Assembly (NCBI GenBank): GCA_934292725.1
Contig: CAKQXY010000045.1
Span: 1 to 28,315, forward strand
Direction: 5' to 3'
DNA from: an uncultured Lachnospiraceae bacterium
Lineage (GTDB): Bacteria; Bacillota; Clostridia; Lachnospirales; Lachnospiraceae
DNA length: 28,315 nt
How positions within the stretch are numbered: position 1 is the first letter of the stretch; each line of letters starts with the position of its first letter. This document shows, in pieces, positions 1-7,683 of this stretch. The translations under genes and the position numbers were made by a program. The notes below the pieces were generated by a model. It was not told the origin of the DNA. It saw only the letters and a list, made by a program, of their open reading frames with translations, and made no database searches.

Positions 1-2
1 GG

Positions 3-110
3 GTTGGCGTAAAGAGCGGAGTTTATTGTGCAGCTCATCATAGTGAGGCTGTTGGAAGCTGCCTTGTAAAAAAGACAGTTTATAAAAAGACACAAGGAGA
101 TCTTCAATGA
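3..110 (+). CDS. 3' end of an unidentified upstream gene (partial)
   Basis: An open frame enters from the left edge and ends at a TGA at 108-110, giving about 35 residues rich in V, G, K and H (ending KKTQGDLQ). The stop overlaps the ATG of the GH43 gene as ATGA, a typical translational coupling arrangement, which is the main reason to treat this short frame as real. The sequence is too short to assign a family. A C-terminal beta-strand of a carbohydrate-related domain would fit the context, but that is a guess. Confidence 0.5.
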   Translation, partial: VGVKSGVYCAAHHSEAVGSCLVKKTVYKKTQGDLQ

Positions 111-1714
111 CAAGAACATACAAAAATCCCGTACAGCGCGGCTTTTTTCCAGATCCATCAGTTGTTCGCGTGGGAGACGACTATTACATGGTTAATTCAA
201 CATTTCAGTACTTTCCGGCAATCGCAATAAGCCATTCAAAGGATATGGTGCACTGGGAGTTAATTGGTCATGCCATTACAGATCCTGATGAATTAGATTT
301 AAGTGATATACGTGATTCACATGGAATTTGGGCGCCTGATATTTCCTACAGCAATGGCCGCTTTATCATAATGGCAACTCTTCGTTTAAATGCAGATGGA
401 AAGCGTGATAATAATGTTATGCGCCGTCAGGTAGTTGTCTCATCAGACAGACCAGAAGGTCCTTACAGCAAGCCATCATGGCTGGAGGTAGACAGCATTG
501 ATCCGTCTCATTTTGTAGATGACGATGGAAAGCACTACATGGTTATAAGTCCTGGAATAAATCTTGTTCCAATTTCTGATGACTGTACGCGAGTGACAGG
601 CGATCTAATTCCTGTCTGGCCGGGAACAGGTGAGCGCTGCCCGGAAGGACCTCATATCCTGCGCCACGGTGATTATTATTATGCAATTCTCGCAGAGGGC
701 GGCACTGGATATGGTCATGGCATAAATGTGGGACGCTCAAAAAATTTATTTGGCCCATATGAAGCATCGCCATATAATCCTTTAATGAGACAGCTCGATC
801 CAAACGCGCCTATTCAGCGTACAGGTCATGGAAAACTGATCGAGGATGCAAACGGAGACTGGTGGGTTTATTATCTGATGGGACGGCCAAACCGCGGCAT
901 CGAAGTCGCAAATGGCAAAGCACCAAAGCCGGGAGAGATACGCGTGCCGGGCGCCTATACGACAGTGGGTAGAGAGACAGGACTTGATCCAGTAAGATGG
1001 TTAGACGATGGCTGGTTTGTTATTAACGAGGGCAAAGGTCCAAGCAATGAGCAGACTGCGCCAGATCTGCCAGAGGTAGTTTATCCAAAGTGGCAAAGAG
1101 ATGATTTTGACAGCGACACACTAGATGTTCACTGGCAGTTCGTTAGAAGACCTGCACCGGGAAATTATTCACTGACAGAACGTCTAGGTTATATGCGAAT
1201 CTGGACGCAGGATGGTCAGCTCTTTGAGATTCGCGCAAAAAATACGCTGCTAAGAAGAGAGGAAGAATTATCATATATTGCAGTCACAAAGCTTTTATTT
1301 GATCCGACAAGAGATGGTGAACAGGCTGGACTGACTTGTTATTACAGCACCGCGACATATGCGCGCTTCTCACTTTGTTTTGAAGGCGAAAGAAAGCTGC
1401 AGCTTGTAATAAACAGAAACCACGGCGAAGAGCTGATTGCAGAGGTAAATCAGGTTAAAAATGGACCGATTTGGCTAAAAGTAGAGGTAGATCGTCTGAC
1501 AAGACGCTTTTTATATAGCTATGACGGAGAAAGCTGGAGCGAGGCAGGTGTATTAAAAGACTGCATTTACCTGTGCGATGAGGGTGTGCCAGATGATCCA
1601 AAGCGCCACACCGGAACATTAGTCGGCATCTACGCCAACAACGGTGGCTGCGGAAGCCGCATTCCGGCAGATTTTGACTTCTTTGAATTTCAGGGAAGAG
1701 ACATCAATATATAG
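107..1714 (+). CDS. GH43 family beta-xylosidase / arabinofuranosidase-type enzyme
   Basis: A 535-residue protein with no signal peptide, so it probably acts in the cytoplasm on imported xylo- or arabino-oligosaccharides. The N-terminal five-bladed beta-propeller carries the GH43 signature: FFPDPS with the catalytic base Asp16, the IDPS motif with the pKa-modulating Asp132, and CPEGPH with the general acid Glu180. Residues from about 325 to 535 form the beta-sandwich domain common in GH43 xylosidases, ending in an ADFDFFEF strand. AAGGAG at 94-99 sits 7 bases before the ATG. The start overlaps the stop of the preceding frame, and the next gene begins 18 bases after the stop, so this is the middle of an operon. 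The family is clear from the motifs. Whether it releases xylose, arabinose or both cannot be read from sequence alone. Confidence 0.9.
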   Translation: MTRTYKNPVQRGFFPDPSVVRVGDDYYMVNSTFQYFPAIAISHSKDMVHWELIGHAITDPDELDLSDIRDSHGIWAPDISYSNGRFIIMATLRLNADGKRDNNVMRRQVVVSSDRPEGPYSKPSWLEVDSIDPSHFVDDDGKHYMVISPGINLVPISDDCTRVTGDLIPVWPGTGERCPEGPHILRHGDYYYAILAEGGTGYGHGINVGRSKNLFGPYEASPYNPLMRQLDPNAPIQRTGHGKLIEDANGDWWVYYLMGRPNRGIEVANGKAPKPGEIRVPGAYTTVGRETGLDPVRWLDDGWFVINEGKGPSNEQTAPDLPEVVYPKWQRDDFDSDTLDVHWQFVRRPAPGNYSLTERLGYMRIWTQDGQLFEIRAKNTLLRREEELSYIAVTKLLFDPTRDGEQAGLTCYYSTATYARFSLCFEGERKLQLVINRNHGEELIAEVNQVKNGPIWLKVEVDRLTRRFLYSYDGESWSEAGVLKDCIYLCDEGVPDDPKRHTGTLVGIYANNGGCGSRIPADFDFFEFQGRDINI

Positions 1715-1732
1715 AGGAAAGAGTAGTAATTT

Positions 1733-3082
1733 ATGGAAAACCGTGATCTGAAAATGGCAGAAAAAATTGCCGCATGCGTAGCAGACAAGGGAGGTAGAAC
1801 CTTTCTTGTCGGAGGCTACGTGCGAGATCTTTTAATGGGAAAGCATAGTAAGGACATTGATATTGAAATCCATGGCGTACAGCCAAAAGAGCTAGAGAAT
1901 ATTCTTGATGGGCTTGGCTCTAGAACTGAGATGGGTGCAAGCTTTGGCGTGTATGGTCTTAGAGGATACGATATCGACATTGCTATGCCGCGTCAGGAGG
2001 AGGCGACAGGACGAGGACACAAGGATTTTAAAATATATGTAGATCCATTTCTTGGAACATATAAAGCCGCAATGCGCCGCGATTTTACAATCAATGCCAT
2101 GATGCAGGATGTGCTGACTGGAGAGATTATTGATCACTTTGGCGGTCAGGAAGATTTAAAAAAAGGAGTGCTTCGTCATGTAAATCCTCACACCTTTGCA
2201 GAAGATCCGCTTCGTGTGCTTAGAGCTGCGCAGTTTGCCGCGCGCTTTTCATTTTCTATTGCGCCAGAGACAATTGAATTATCTCGAACAATGGATTTGA
2301 CGACATTAGCCCATGAGCGTGTGATGAGCGAGCTTGAAAAAGCTTTGTTAAAGGCTGCGCATCCGTCCATTTTCTTTGAACAGATGCACAAAATGAATCA
2401 GCTTGACGACTGGTTTTTACATTTAACACAGCTTATTGGAGTAAAGCAGTCTAAAAAGTATCACCCTGAGGGCGATGTGTGGAATCACACTATGCAGGTA
2501 CTTGACAGTGCAGCCTTACTTCGAAGCAAGGCAGAAAATCCGCTTGGATTTATGCTGACAGCAGTAGTACACGATTTTGGAAAAATCATATCAACAACAG
2601 AAGAGAATGGAGAAATTCATTCTCATGGTCATGCAAAAAAGGGCGATCCTCTTGTAAAAGAATTTTTAGAGCGCATTACAAATGAGACAAAGCTGATCCG
2701 TTATGTCAGAAATCTTGTATCACTTCATATGAGACCTTATGTGCTTGCCAGAGGGCAAGCCGGGAAAAAGGCAACAAATCAGATGTTTGACAGTGCGGCA
2801 GTGCCATCTGATCTGATTCTTTTTTCAACGGCCGATCAGATGGGAAAGGGAAAAGGACAAGTTATTCCAGAATACGAAGAGTTTTTAAAGGAGCGTCTTG
2901 AATGGTATCAGTACACGATGGCGCAGCCATGTGTGATGGGAGCTGATTTAATTAAGGCTGGATTAAAACCAGGACCGAAATTTAGTGAGATTCTCGCATA
3001 CTCACATGATCTTCATCTTTCAAACATGCCAAAAAAGGAAGCGTTGGCCCAGACACTTGCATTTGCGCGAAGACTTGTATAA
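1733..3082 (+). CDS. cca: CCA tRNA nucleotidyltransferase-type protein with HD domain
   Basis: 449 residues of the class II tRNA nucleotidyltransferase/poly(A) polymerase family. The head domain has LVGGYVRD at about 25-32, the metal-binding pair Asp41/Asp43 in DIDIEIHG, and the RRDFTINAM motif at 115-123. A neck and body region follows. An HD phosphohydrolase domain has His244 in YHPEGD, a downstream NHT, and the His-Asp pair at 280-281 (VVHDFGK). Enzymes of this layout repair or add the 3' CCA of tRNAs; HD-bearing versions may also have phosphodiesterase activity. It lies 18 bases after the GH43 stop and probably shares its transcript, which is an odd pairing of a housekeeping gene with sugar catabolism. 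CC-adding, A-adding and CCA-adding members are not distinguished here. Confidence 0.85.
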   Translation: MENRDLKMAEKIAACVADKGGRTFLVGGYVRDLLMGKHSKDIDIEIHGVQPKELENILDGLGSRTEMGASFGVYGLRGYDIDIAMPRQEEATGRGHKDFKIYVDPFLGTYKAAMRRDFTINAMMQDVLTGEIIDHFGGQEDLKKGVLRHVNPHTFAEDPLRVLRAAQFAARFSFSIAPETIELSRTMDLTTLAHERVMSELEKALLKAAHPSIFFEQMHKMNQLDDWFLHLTQLIGVKQSKKYHPEGDVWNHTMQVLDSAALLRSKAENPLGFMLTAVVHDFGKIISTTEENGEIHSHGHAKKGDPLVKEFLERITNETKLIRYVRNLVSLHMRPYVLARGQAGKKATNQMFDSAAVPSDLILFSTADQMGKGKGQVIPEYEEFLKERLEWYQYTMAQPCVMGADLIKAGLKPGPKFSEILAYSHDLHLSNMPKKEALAQTLAFARRLV

Positions 3083-3168
3083 ATGTTAAAAATGACACAG
3101 TAACTTATGCAATGTGCACAAATAATAGAGGGCGTTGTACGGCAAAAAGACAGAAAATAAGAAGAAAC

Positions 3169-3197
3169 TTTACATTTTTACAGAAGTCAGATATACT
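3169..3197 (+). promoter_or_regulatory. Promoter of the alpha-galactosidase gene
   Basis: TTTACA (3169-3174) and TATACT (3192-3197) are separated by exactly 17 bases, about 45 bases ahead of the GH36 start. The 3083-3168 stretch before it holds no convincing terminator hairpin. Confidence 0.7.
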
Positions 3198-3241
3198 AAC
3201 GATAGTGCAAGTTTTATAGCGCGGAAAGGAGAAATATTAAG

Positions 3242-5425
3242 TTGATACGATATCTTGAAGAGAAAAAGCTGTTTCAGCTGGACACAACAAACACAACTTA
3301 TGTAATCGGTTTAACACAAGAAGGATATGTAGGTCATGTATATTATGGAGACAGACTTTTTGGAGAAGCAGTCAGCACACTGCTTCGCACAGAGGAGCCG
3401 CCATTTACTCCATCGAAAAATTTGAGAGAAAAGTCTGCTTTTCTTGATTTCTTTCCAATGGAATATCCGACTGGCGGGATCGGTGATTACAGAGAGAGCT
3501 GTCTTGATGTGCGAAATGAAGCAGGAAGCAAGGCATCAGAAATTCTTTATTTCTCCCACGTCATCACAAATGGTAAGCCTCGCTTAGAAGGTCTTCCAGC
3601 ATCATTTGGAAATGACGACGAAGTACAGACACTTGTGATTACTTGTAAGGATTTGGTACTTGGTCTGTCCGTTGAGCTAATGTATTCTGTTTTTGAGAAG
3701 GAAGATGTAATTGTCCGCAGTACACATGTCACCAACGAAGGTTCACAGACGCTTCGCTTGGAGAAGGTTTACAGCGCTTGTCTGGATATGGACAATGAAA
3801 ACTTCGAACTTTTAAATCTGCATGGCTCATGGGCAAGAGAGCGCCACATTCAAAGACGTGAGCTCGCTTACGGAAAGCAGCTGATGTCCTCATTAAAAGG
3901 AGAATCCAGTCATCAGGAGCATCCGTTCCAGGCACTTGTCACAAAGGGGTGCGATCAGGAGCACGGTAAGGTTTACGCAATGCATTTTGTGTATTCTGGA
4001 AACTTTATCGCGCAGACAGAGCGTACACAGTTTGACATGGTGCGTATGGTCATGGGAATTTCAGCTGAGGAATTTTGCTGGCAGCTTACGCCTGGTTCAT
4101 CATTCCAGGCACCAGAGGTAGTTTGTGTTTACTCCTCAGAGGGTCTTGGAAAGATGTCCAGAAGTTATCACGATTTTTATCGAAGCCACATGATTCGCAG
4201 TCCGTATAACCATAGCAAGCGTCCGATCCTGATCAATAACTGGGAGGCAACATATTTTAATTTTGACACACAAAAGCTTCTTGCGATAGCAAAGGAAGCA
4301 AAGGCGTGCGGAATTGAAATGCTCGTCATGGATGATGGATGGTTTGGTCATCGAAATAATGATGACAGTTCACTTGGCGACTGGAAGGTAAACACAGATA
4401 AGATTAAAGGCGGCCTAAAATATCTTGTTGATGAGGTTAACAAGATTGGTCTGGATTTTGGTATCTGGTTTGAGCCGGAGATGATTTCTCCTGATTCAGA
4501 TTTGTACCGTGAGCATCCAGATTGGGCAATCCATATTGACGGCAGAGCTGCAACACAGAGCCGCTGCCAGTATGTGCTCGACTTATCACGAAAGGAAGTA
4601 AGAGACTATGTTTACGATCAGGTTTCTGCTATCCTTCACAGTGCAAATATCCGCTACGTTAAGTGGGACATGAATCGTCAGTTAAGCGACCTTGGAAGCA
4701 GCTATCTGTCAGCAGATCATAAAGAAGAGCTGTTCCACCGCTATGTTCTGGGAGTTTATGAGCTGCAGGAGCGTCTTGTCACAGAGTTTCCAAATCTGCT
4801 TCTGGAAAATTGTTCTGGAGGCGGTGCAAGATTTGATCCGGGTATGCTGTATTACTCTCCGCAGATTTGGTGCTCAGATGATACAGATGCAATTGAGCGT
4901 CTGCTGATTCAGGAGGGAACTTCACTGATTTATCCGCTTTGCTCAATGGGTGCACATGTAAGCGACTGCCCGAACCACACAGTCGGAAGAGTTACACCAT
5001 TTGAGACAAGAGGTCACGTGGCACTTGCCGGAACCTTTGGTTATGAGCTTGATGTAACAAAGATTCCGAAAGAAGATCGGGAACAGATTCCACAGCAAAT
5101 TGCGATGTACCATAAATATCATGAGCTTGTTCGTGAGGGTGATTATTATCGCATCGCATCTTACAGTGAGAATCACCTGTACGATTGTTGGGCTGTATCG
5201 GCAAAGGATAAGAGCGAGGTGCTTGTCACATACGTTCAAGTTCTTTCAACGCCAAATGCACACAGCAGAAAACTTTATTTAAAGGGCTTTGAGCCACAGG
5301 CCGTATATCGTCTCGAAGAGACAGGAGAAACCTTTACAGGAGAAATTCTGGAAAAATACGGCTATCTGATTCGTCCATTATGGGGCGATTTTCGCAGCAA
5401 ACTGCTGCACTTTACAAAGATTTAA
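3242..5425 (+). CDS. GH36 alpha-galactosidase
   Basis: 727 residues, the usual size of bacterial GH36 enzymes such as AgaN and RafA. It removes terminal alpha-1,6-galactose from raffinose-family oligosaccharides and galactomannan. The N-terminal beta-supersandwich (about 1-330) is followed by a (beta/alpha)8 domain with MLVMDDGWFG, GIWFEPEM, the nucleophile Asp476 in YVKWDMNR, and the probable acid/base Asp546 in CSDDTDAIERL. A C-terminal beta domain closes the protein. The start is a TTG preceded by AAGGAG (about 3226-3231), and there is no signal peptide, so the enzyme is cytoplasmic. It has its own promoter at 3169-3197 and no adjoining transporter. Family and reaction are confident; the natural substrate is inferred. 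Confidence 0.95.
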   Translation: MIRYLEEKKLFQLDTTNTTYVIGLTQEGYVGHVYYGDRLFGEAVSTLLRTEEPPFTPSKNLREKSAFLDFFPMEYPTGGIGDYRESCLDVRNEAGSKASEILYFSHVITNGKPRLEGLPASFGNDDEVQTLVITCKDLVLGLSVELMYSVFEKEDVIVRSTHVTNEGSQTLRLEKVYSACLDMDNENFELLNLHGSWARERHIQRRELAYGKQLMSSLKGESSHQEHPFQALVTKGCDQEHGKVYAMHFVYSGNFIAQTERTQFDMVRMVMGISAEEFCWQLTPGSSFQAPEVVCVYSSEGLGKMSRSYHDFYRSHMIRSPYNHSKRPILINNWEATYFNFDTQKLLAIAKEAKACGIEMLVMDDGWFGHRNNDDSSLGDWKVNTDKIKGGLKYLVDEVNKIGLDFGIWFEPEMISPDSDLYREHPDWAIHIDGRAATQSRCQYVLDLSRKEVRDYVYDQVSAILHSANIRYVKWDMNRQLSDLGSSYLSADHKEELFHRYVLGVYELQERLVTEFPNLLLENCSGGGARFDPGMLYYSPQIWCSDDTDAIERLLIQEGTSLIYPLCSMGAHVSDCPNHTVGRVTPFETRGHVALAGTFGYELDVTKIPKEDREQIPQQIAMYHKYHELVREGDYYRIASYSENHLYDCWAVSAKDKSEVLVTYVQVLSTPNAHSRKLYLKGFEPQAVYRLEETGETFTGEILEKYGYLIRPLWGDFRSKLLHFTKI

Positions 5426-5464
5426 ACGTAAAAAAGAAACTAAAAATATTGCGAATGCGTACTA

Positions 5465-5508
5465 TGATACAAAAAGTATCAAGTGGTAAATGTGACACTT
5501 GTCTTTTT
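5465..5508 (+). promoter_or_regulatory. Tandem dyads: possible weak terminator and/or regulator site
   Basis: Two inverted repeats sit side by side between galactosidase and blaI. TGATAC-AAAAA-GTATCA (5465-5481) is a perfect 6-bp-arm dyad. CAAGTG and CACTTG (5480-5485 and 5496-5501) form a 6-bp hairpin with a 10-base loop, followed by TCTTTTTA. The second could end the galactosidase transcript. The first has no T-run and looks more like a protein-binding site. Confidence 0.4.
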
Positions 5509-5527
5509 ATTACTGGTGTAGTAAATT
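5499..5527 (+). promoter_or_regulatory. blaI-M56 promoter with dyad operator in the spacer
   Basis: TTGTCT (5499-5504) and TAAATT (5522-5527) are 17 bases apart. The spacer contains TTACT-GGTGT-AGTAA (5510-5524), a 5-bp-arm dyad of the kind bound by BlaI/MecI/CopY repressors, whose operators have TAC...GTA half-sites. The position would let the repressor block RNA polymerase, so autoregulation is the simplest reading. The assignment is by pattern and position only. Confidence 0.5.
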
Positions 5528-5591
5528 CTAGGTGTGAAATTCCTATTGGAGGAGACAGGTATCTGGTACGCGTAGAAAGGTGTGTCAGACT

Positions 5592-5972
5592 ATGGAGAGA
5601 GAACCATTAAGTGCTTGTGAAGCTATGATTATGAAAGTAATCTGGGATCAAAAAGGAGATATTTCAGTTCCGGAGCTGATTGATTTGATCCAGGAGCGTT
5701 ACAAGAGAGATTACAAGAGAACAACAGTAGTAACCTTCCTTACCCGCTTAAACGGAAAGGGTTTCATTAGCTCTCACCGTGCAGGCAGAATTTCTTACAT
5801 TCACGCAGAAAAGAGCGAGGAAGAATACAAGGCAAAGCTCTCAGCGCGCGAGGTTAATTTCTGGTTCGACGGCAAGCCGGCCGAGTTCATCGCAGCACTT
5901 TCAAACAACCAGTCTCTTTCTAAAGAAGATATCAAACAGATAAGAGGCTTGTTGGATGAAATGGATCAATGA
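5592..5972 (+). CDS. BlaI/MecI family winged-helix repressor
   Basis: 126 residues. The N-terminal winged helix contains SACEAMIMKVIWDQKGDISVPEL and the recognition region YKRTTVVTFLTRLNGKGFI, typical of BlaI/MecI/CopY penicillinase-type repressors. The C-terminal part (SLSKEDIKQIRGLLDEMD) is the dimerisation helix. An in-frame GTG at 5580 lacks a ribosome site, while the ATG at 5592 follows GAAAGG by 11 bases, so the ATG is preferred. The gene overlaps the following M56 protease gene by 17 bases, the standard coupling of a repressor to the membrane protease that inactivates it. Its own promoter carries a candidate operator at 5510-5524. The regulated genes beyond this pair are unknown; the MATE gene downstream is a candidate. 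Confidence 0.9.
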   Translation: MEREPLSACEAMIMKVIWDQKGDISVPELIDLIQERYKRDYKRTTVVTFLTRLNGKGFISSHRAGRISYIHAEKSEEEYKAKLSAREVNFWFDGKPAEFIAALSNNQSLSKEDIKQIRGLLDEMDQ

Positions 5973-7404
5973 TGTAGTATTTGCAATTTTGGCAGCACAT
6001 GTCTGGGGCAGCCTGATGCTATTTGTTTGGTTGCAGGCAGTAAAACGACTAGAGAACAAAGGATATACGCGGCTATTATTTTATCTGCTGCGTGCCGTAA
6101 TTGTGGCATATCTTTTGCCTCTGGGACTAGGAGCAGTATTGATAATCAATGAGGCACTGGTAGTCTTTAATGGAACATTGTTTCGGATTACGCCAGTTAT
6201 TTCAATGATTGGTTTATTGCTATTTGTGATTTGGATTTTAGGCTTTTTCGCAAATTTTGAATCGCTGCAGGAAAAATGGGAAATAACAAGGCACTGTTTT
6301 AGCGATGCGCTTCCAGCATCAAGGGAGCGGCAGCTGCGCTTTCAGGAAATCTGCAGACAGACAAAAATGCGTCCAGGACGCGTTATATTATGCGAGAAGG
6401 CAGGGATTCGCTGCGGCGGAATCACCGTTGGCGTCATCCATCCAAAGATTGTGCTGCCTGAGGGCAAAACGGATGAATTCGTGGAGCGTGTTACAATGAT
6501 TCACGAGCTTGTCCACTACACACGCAAAGATATTTGGTTTTTGACGGCAGCAAAGGTCGTTGAGTCTATCCACTGGTTCAATCCATGGACAAGAGGTCTG
6601 GCAGCACAGATGAGTCAATGGAATGAATATGCCTGTGACTGGAAAGTCTGCAATAAATACCTGGGAAATATTAAAGCATATTTAGAGGTATTGTATCGTG
6701 TCTCTATGCAGGGACAGGACGATAAGACAGACATGTATTCTTCAATAGGAACGCAGCCTATGAAGTTAATCGGGAGGATGGAAAAAATGATCAATATGAA
6801 AAATGCAATGAAAAAACCAAAAATCTTTGGCGTACTCGCAGCAGTCGCTGTTTCATTTACCTCAGCAGGTTCAGCACTCGCTTCAACTGGTATCTTAGCA
6901 GGTGGATATCAGGCATTGTATGAGCTTACAGATGTGGAAGAAGATGAAGTAGGTATTAAGTCAGTCGGAGATATTGATTTACTGACAGGCAATACCACCC
7001 CACAAGACAACAGTAATATCAACCCAGAAGATTACGTAAATACAGGCATTGAATTTATTGATGTGCTTCCAATTGATGGATATACATCTGAGAAGGATCT
7101 AAGTGATATTGAGTTAGCATCATCTGCTAATTTTAACTGGAATCTTCCGACTGATTATATTAAAAGCACGAGGGACTTCTGGGCAACTAGTTCACAGTAT
7201 ATAGCAGTGAGTGGCAATGTTACCCCGGCAGGAAAAATCCTTCGCGTTGGCATTATTGAGCCAGATGGAATACGCAGATGTATTTACGCAACAGGAAGCT
7301 TCTCATATCCATTCCCACTTGATAAGACAGGTTTTTACTGTGTCTACGCCATCAACGACAACAGCGAAGTAGTAAACCTGACAGGCGCATATGTTACATA
7401 TTAA
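5956..7404 (+). CDS. BlaR1/MecR1-like M56 membrane metalloprotease, non-PBP sensor
   Basis: 482 residues. Four hydrophobic segments (about 5-30, 40-66, 78-98 and 288-315) frame a cytoplasmic zinc protease domain with HELVH (His183, Glu184, His187) and the third ligand Glu224 in NEYACD, preceded by HWFNPW. In BlaR1 and MecR1 this domain is activated by ligand binding outside the cell and leads to loss of the BlaI repressor. Here the outer part after the last membrane segment is only about 165 residues. It has no SxxK or KTG motif of a penicillin-binding domain. Its last 75 residues look like a small beta-sandwich (DFWATSSQYIAVSGNV to GAYVTY) after an acidic linker. The inducer is therefore probably not a beta-lactam. 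The gene is coupled to blaI by a 17-base overlap. Confidence 0.85.
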   Translation: MKWINDVVFAILAAHVWGSLMLFVWLQAVKRLENKGYTRLLFYLLRAVIVAYLLPLGLGAVLIINEALVVFNGTLFRITPVISMIGLLLFVIWILGFFANFESLQEKWEITRHCFSDALPASRERQLRFQEICRQTKMRPGRVILCEKAGIRCGGITVGVIHPKIVLPEGKTDEFVERVTMIHELVHYTRKDIWFLTAAKVVESIHWFNPWTRGLAAQMSQWNEYACDWKVCNKYLGNIKAYLEVLYRVSMQGQDDKTDMYSSIGTQPMKLIGRMEKMINMKNAMKKPKIFGVLAAVAVSFTSAGSALASTGILAGGYQALYELTDVEEDEVGIKSVGDIDLLTGNTTPQDNSNINPEDYVNTGIEFIDVLPIDGYTSEKDLSDIELASSANFNWNLPTDYIKSTRDFWATSSQYIAVSGNVTPAGKILRVGIIEPDGIRRCIYATGSFSYPFPLDKTGFYCVYAINDNSEVVNLTGAYVTY

Positions 7405-7516
7405 CTTAATCTTCGCAGAGTCAAAAGAGCATACAAGCAGGGGGAGCGCAGCAAAGAGGGTAAAGTTTTGACATAAGGCAACGTGACAGCAAAAAAGCTG
7501 CGGGATGAAATATAAT

Positions 7517-7564
7517 AAAAAACAGCTATCTGATATCAAAAAGGTATCGGGTGGCTGTTTTTTT
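7517..7564 (+). terminator. Rho-independent terminator after the M56 gene
   Basis: A stem of about 21 bp with several G-T pairs (5' arm 7517-7537, loop AAAAA, 3' arm to about 7563) ends in a run of seven T. The A-run on the 5' side makes it potentially active in both directions. It separates the blaI-M56 unit from the MATE gene. Confidence 0.85.
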
Positions 7565-7597
7565 GAATATTGGATTCTCCGAAAAAAGCCGAATAAA

Positions 7598-7655
7598 TAC
7601 ATGTACAGAGCTGCCCGTAAATGATAAGATGATACTGTTCATGGGACGCGTGAAC
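7598..7655 (+). promoter_or_regulatory. Weak promoter region of the first MATE gene, with dyads
   Basis: TGTACA (7602-7607) and TAAGAT (7625-7630) are 17 bases apart, a weak match to a sigma-70 promoter. The palindrome TACATGTA (7598-7605) overlaps the -35 element and resembles the TACA/TGTA core of BlaI/CopY-type operators. GTTCA-N9-TGAAC (7637-7655) lies just after the -10. Either could be a repressor site; the first would tie the exporter to the neighbouring BlaI protein. Confidence 0.35.
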
Positions 7656-7683
7656 TATAAAAAACAAAAGAGAGGGAAGAAAA

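Noticed and set aside
4943..5239. 98-residue minus-strand frame in the GH36 gene
   Set aside because: It is antisense to conserved GH36 sequence and has no supporting start signal.
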